This document shows positions 5,269 through 6,665 of a DNA stretch of 6,665 nucleotides, in pieces (the stretch's first letter is position 1; every line of letters begins with the position of its first letter). The translations under genes were made by a program, and so were the position numbers. Origin of the DNA: Candidatus Cloacimonadota bacterium (GTDB lineage: Bacteria; Cloacimonadota; Cloacimonadia; Cloacimonadales; TCS61); contig JAOZPK010000112.1 in assembly GCA_029932755.1 (NCBI GenBank), positions 1-6,665 on the forward strand. The letters run 5' to 3'. The notes under the pieces are model-generated. The model had not been told where the DNA came from. It did not search any database and saw only the letters and a list, made by a program, of their open reading frames with translations.

Positions 5269-5343
5269 ATGAGAAATTTAGTAAGTAAGTGGAAAGAAAA
5301 GAAAATTGAAGTTATAGAAAGATCTAAAAGTAAAACAAATTAA
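5269..5343 (+). CDS. 24-residue basic small ORF, first gene of the sigma-54 operon
   Basis: The ORF starts with ATG after a strong Shine-Dalgarno, TTGGAGG (5257-5263), at 5-nt spacing, and ends in TAA 14 nt before the next gene's ATG. The product has 8 Lys/Arg against 3 Glu (net about +5), one Trp (W8), and no signal peptide or Cys. The run KWKEKKIEVIERSK could form an amphipathic helix. I do not recognise it. Its position directly under the promoter and just ahead of the PDZ gene suggests a leader peptide that couples translation or a small functional protein; a chance ORF is less likely given the ribosome binding site. Confidence 0.55.
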   Translation: MRNLVSKWKEKKIEVIERSKSKTN

Positions 5344-5357
5344 TAATGGAGGTTATT

Positions 5358-6578
5358 ATGAAAAAGATCTTATTAGTTGGAATGGTAGTAATGCTTTTCA
5401 GTTCGGTTGCCTTATTTGCGCAAGAGCAATCTGATGAGGAAATGGATTACAAAGCACAAATGGCTGCTGAAAACACTCAAATAGCTATTGATGCTGCGAT
5501 GGAAGAGGTTGAGAATGCATTAGATGATATTAATGTGGAAGTTCTTGTTAGCAGAACAACAGAAGAAACACCAAAAATGGGTGTATTTTTATCAAATATG
5601 GATTTTGAAGATGCCTACAAGATGCACTATCCATACTGTTATGGTGTTTATGTTACCGGCGTTTCTCAGGATGGTCCGGCACAAAAAGCTGGAATTGCTA
5701 AAGGTGATATCATTATGGAATTCGATGGCAAAAAAGCTAAATTCGAGAGCAATCTTGTAAAGCTTATTAAAAGCAAGAACATTGGAGATGAAGTTCAGGT
5801 TAAAATTTTCCGTGATGAAGAGATTCTAATAGCAGATCTTATTCTGACTACGCTTAAACCAAAAGAAATGACTATCACCAAAGACGGTATGAAGATTAAG
5901 AAGAAAAAGAAATTATCAGTCGGTCATGGTGGAGGTGGTTGGATTCCTGTATGGTTTGTTGATGATAACGAGTTTGCAGATATCAATCATATCTTAGAGG
6001 CATATGAATTCACCGGTTTAGATGAGAAAGGTATTCTCATGCATGGTGGTGGTGGTCATGGTAATGTTGGAAAAGGCTGGTTCCTTGGTGGAATGGGTGC
6101 AGGATATACCATCGATAAGAAGAAGGGATACGATATCCCAGATACTGGTGAACACGTTACTCGTAGGATGTTATATACTAACGGTTATGGTGGTGTGACT
6201 CTGGATAAACGTATTGCAATTACAAAAAATCTTACAACATCACTCGGCTTTATGCTGGGCTGGGGTGGTCATAATCTTCAAATCTCACAAACCGATGGAG
6301 ATTATGATTGGGAATTTTTGAATGATGATATGAACTCTTCTGCAAACAATGCAATTGAGCTTGAGAAGAATTATATTTTGTTCCAACCTAAAGCTACAGT
6401 GATGTACAGAATTCTCGATTGGCTTAGCATTCGTGCAGAAGGTGGATATATGCTTTCCCATTCTTATACAGGTGGTTGGGATGCAATATCCTGCGAAGAT
6501 AGCTTTGAGATTGATAACTCACCTGAGACACCTTATCAAGGCTATACAATCTCGATCGGACCTTGGTTTGGATTTTAA
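5358..6578 (+). CDS. exported PDZ-domain protein with beta-strand-rich, outer-membrane-like C-terminal half
   Basis: The protein has 406 residues. The start at 5358 is chosen because GGAGG (5348-5352) lies 5 nt upstream and the signal peptide then begins MKKILLVG; an in-frame ATG at 5346 overlaps that site. The signal peptide probably ends at ALFA before QEQ. After an acidic helical stretch comes a PDZ domain, about residues 70-165, with YGVYVTGVSQDGPAQKAGI followed by AKGDIIMEFDGKK. No trypsin-like or other protease domain is attached. A lysine cluster (about 178-186) and two Gly/His patches, HGGGGW at 190 and HGGGGH at 229-234, form a linker. The remainder has alternating, aromatic and glycine-rich strands (for example TSLGFMLGWGG, YILFQPKATVMYRI, LSIRAEGGYML) and ends in IGPWFGF, whose terminal Phe resembles an outer-membrane beta-signal. 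It is likely a cell-envelope protein made on demand under sigma-54 control; its function is unknown. Confidence 0.8.
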   Translation: MKKILLVGMVVMLFSSVALFAQEQSDEEMDYKAQMAAENTQIAIDAAMEEVENALDDINVEVLVSRTTEETPKMGVFLSNMDFEDAYKMHYPYCYGVYVTGVSQDGPAQKAGIAKGDIIMEFDGKKAKFESNLVKLIKSKNIGDEVQVKIFRDEEILIADLILTTLKPKEMTITKDGMKIKKKKKLSVGHGGGGWIPVWFVDDNEFADINHILEAYEFTGLDEKGILMHGGGGHGNVGKGWFLGGMGAGYTIDKKKGYDIPDTGEHVTRRMLYTNGYGGVTLDKRIAITKNLTTSLGFMLGWGGHNLQISQTDGDYDWEFLNDDMNSSANNAIELEKNYILFQPKATVMYRILDWLSIRAEGGYMLSHSYTGGWDAISCEDSFEIDNSPETPYQGYTISIGPWFGF

Positions 6579-6596
6579 TTATTGACAAATATTGAA

Positions 6597-6636
6597 GGGT
6601 CTCTAACAAATATTTTTGTTAGAGGCTCTTTTTTTT
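6597..6636 (+). terminator. strong intrinsic terminator of the PDZ operon
   Basis: A 14-bp stem pairs 6597-6610 with 6615-6628, with two G-U pairs and a TATT loop, and is followed by eight T residues (6629-6636). It starts 18 nt after the PDZ gene stop and clearly ends that transcript. Confidence 0.92.
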
Positions 6637-6648
6637 GGGAGGAGAGTA

Positions 6649-6665
6649 ATGTTCCAGATACTTGC
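6649..6665 (+). CDS. start of a further gene, truncated by the window edge
   Basis: An ATG at 6649 follows a strong ribosome binding site, GGAGG (6638-6642), at 6-nt spacing. Only MFQIL and a partial codon are visible, too little to name the product. The intrinsic terminator immediately upstream means it would need its own promoter or read-through; no promoter is seen in the 12 nt between. Confidence 0.6.

Noticed and set aside
5346..5357. Upstream ATG at 5346 as the start of the PDZ gene
   Set aside because: It overlaps the GGAGG site that serves the ATG at 5358, lacks its own ribosome binding site and would add four residues before a well-formed signal peptide.

Overview
The window is an AT-rich stretch from what looks like an anaerobic, Gram-negative-type bacterium. 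Three things point that way: a tungsten-type aldehyde:ferredoxin oxidoreductase, an outer-membrane-style lipoprotein, and an exported protein whose C-terminus looks like membrane beta-strands ending in Phe. Gene content, base composition and the abundance of small palindromic intergenic repeats would fit Candidatus Cloacimonadota or a related FCB-group lineage. That placement is inference, not shown by the sequence. All real genes are on the plus strand.

Region 1 (1-2420) has a short inverted repeat at the left edge, an AT-rich leader, then a full-length AOR-family gene (228-2381) closed by a small GC-rich hairpin. Region 2 (2428-3428) holds a ThiF-type E1 adenylyltransferase and, after 185 bp of repeat-like DNA, a 67-residue ThiS/MoaD-type sulfur carrier ending in Gly-Gly. 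E1 and carrier form a matched pair. Next to a pterin enzyme, they may serve tungstopterin sulfuration rather than, or as well as, thiamine synthesis.

Region 3 (3486-4848) is a tight three-gene cluster with 9-10 nt gaps: a TPR-type lipoprotein, a PpnP nucleoside phosphorylase with an unusual cysteine-rich tail, and a membrane-targeted protein carrying two [4Fe-4S] motifs. Region 4 (4849-5268) is a 420-bp non-coding gap. It contains a two-hairpin REP/MITE-like element, a cluster of TTATCA/TGATAA half-sites forming inverted repeats, and a near-consensus sigma-54 (-24/-12) promoter.

Region 5 (5269-6636) is the apparent sigma-54 operon: a 24-codon basic small ORF with a strong ribosome binding site, then an exported PDZ protein with a Gly/His-rich linker and a beta-strand-rich C-terminal half, closed by a strong intrinsic terminator. 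A further gene begins at 6649 and runs off the window.

The most unusual elements are the sigma-54 control region with its micro-ORF and PDZ/beta-barrel-like protein, the membrane-targeted dicluster protein, and the cysteine-tailed PpnP.
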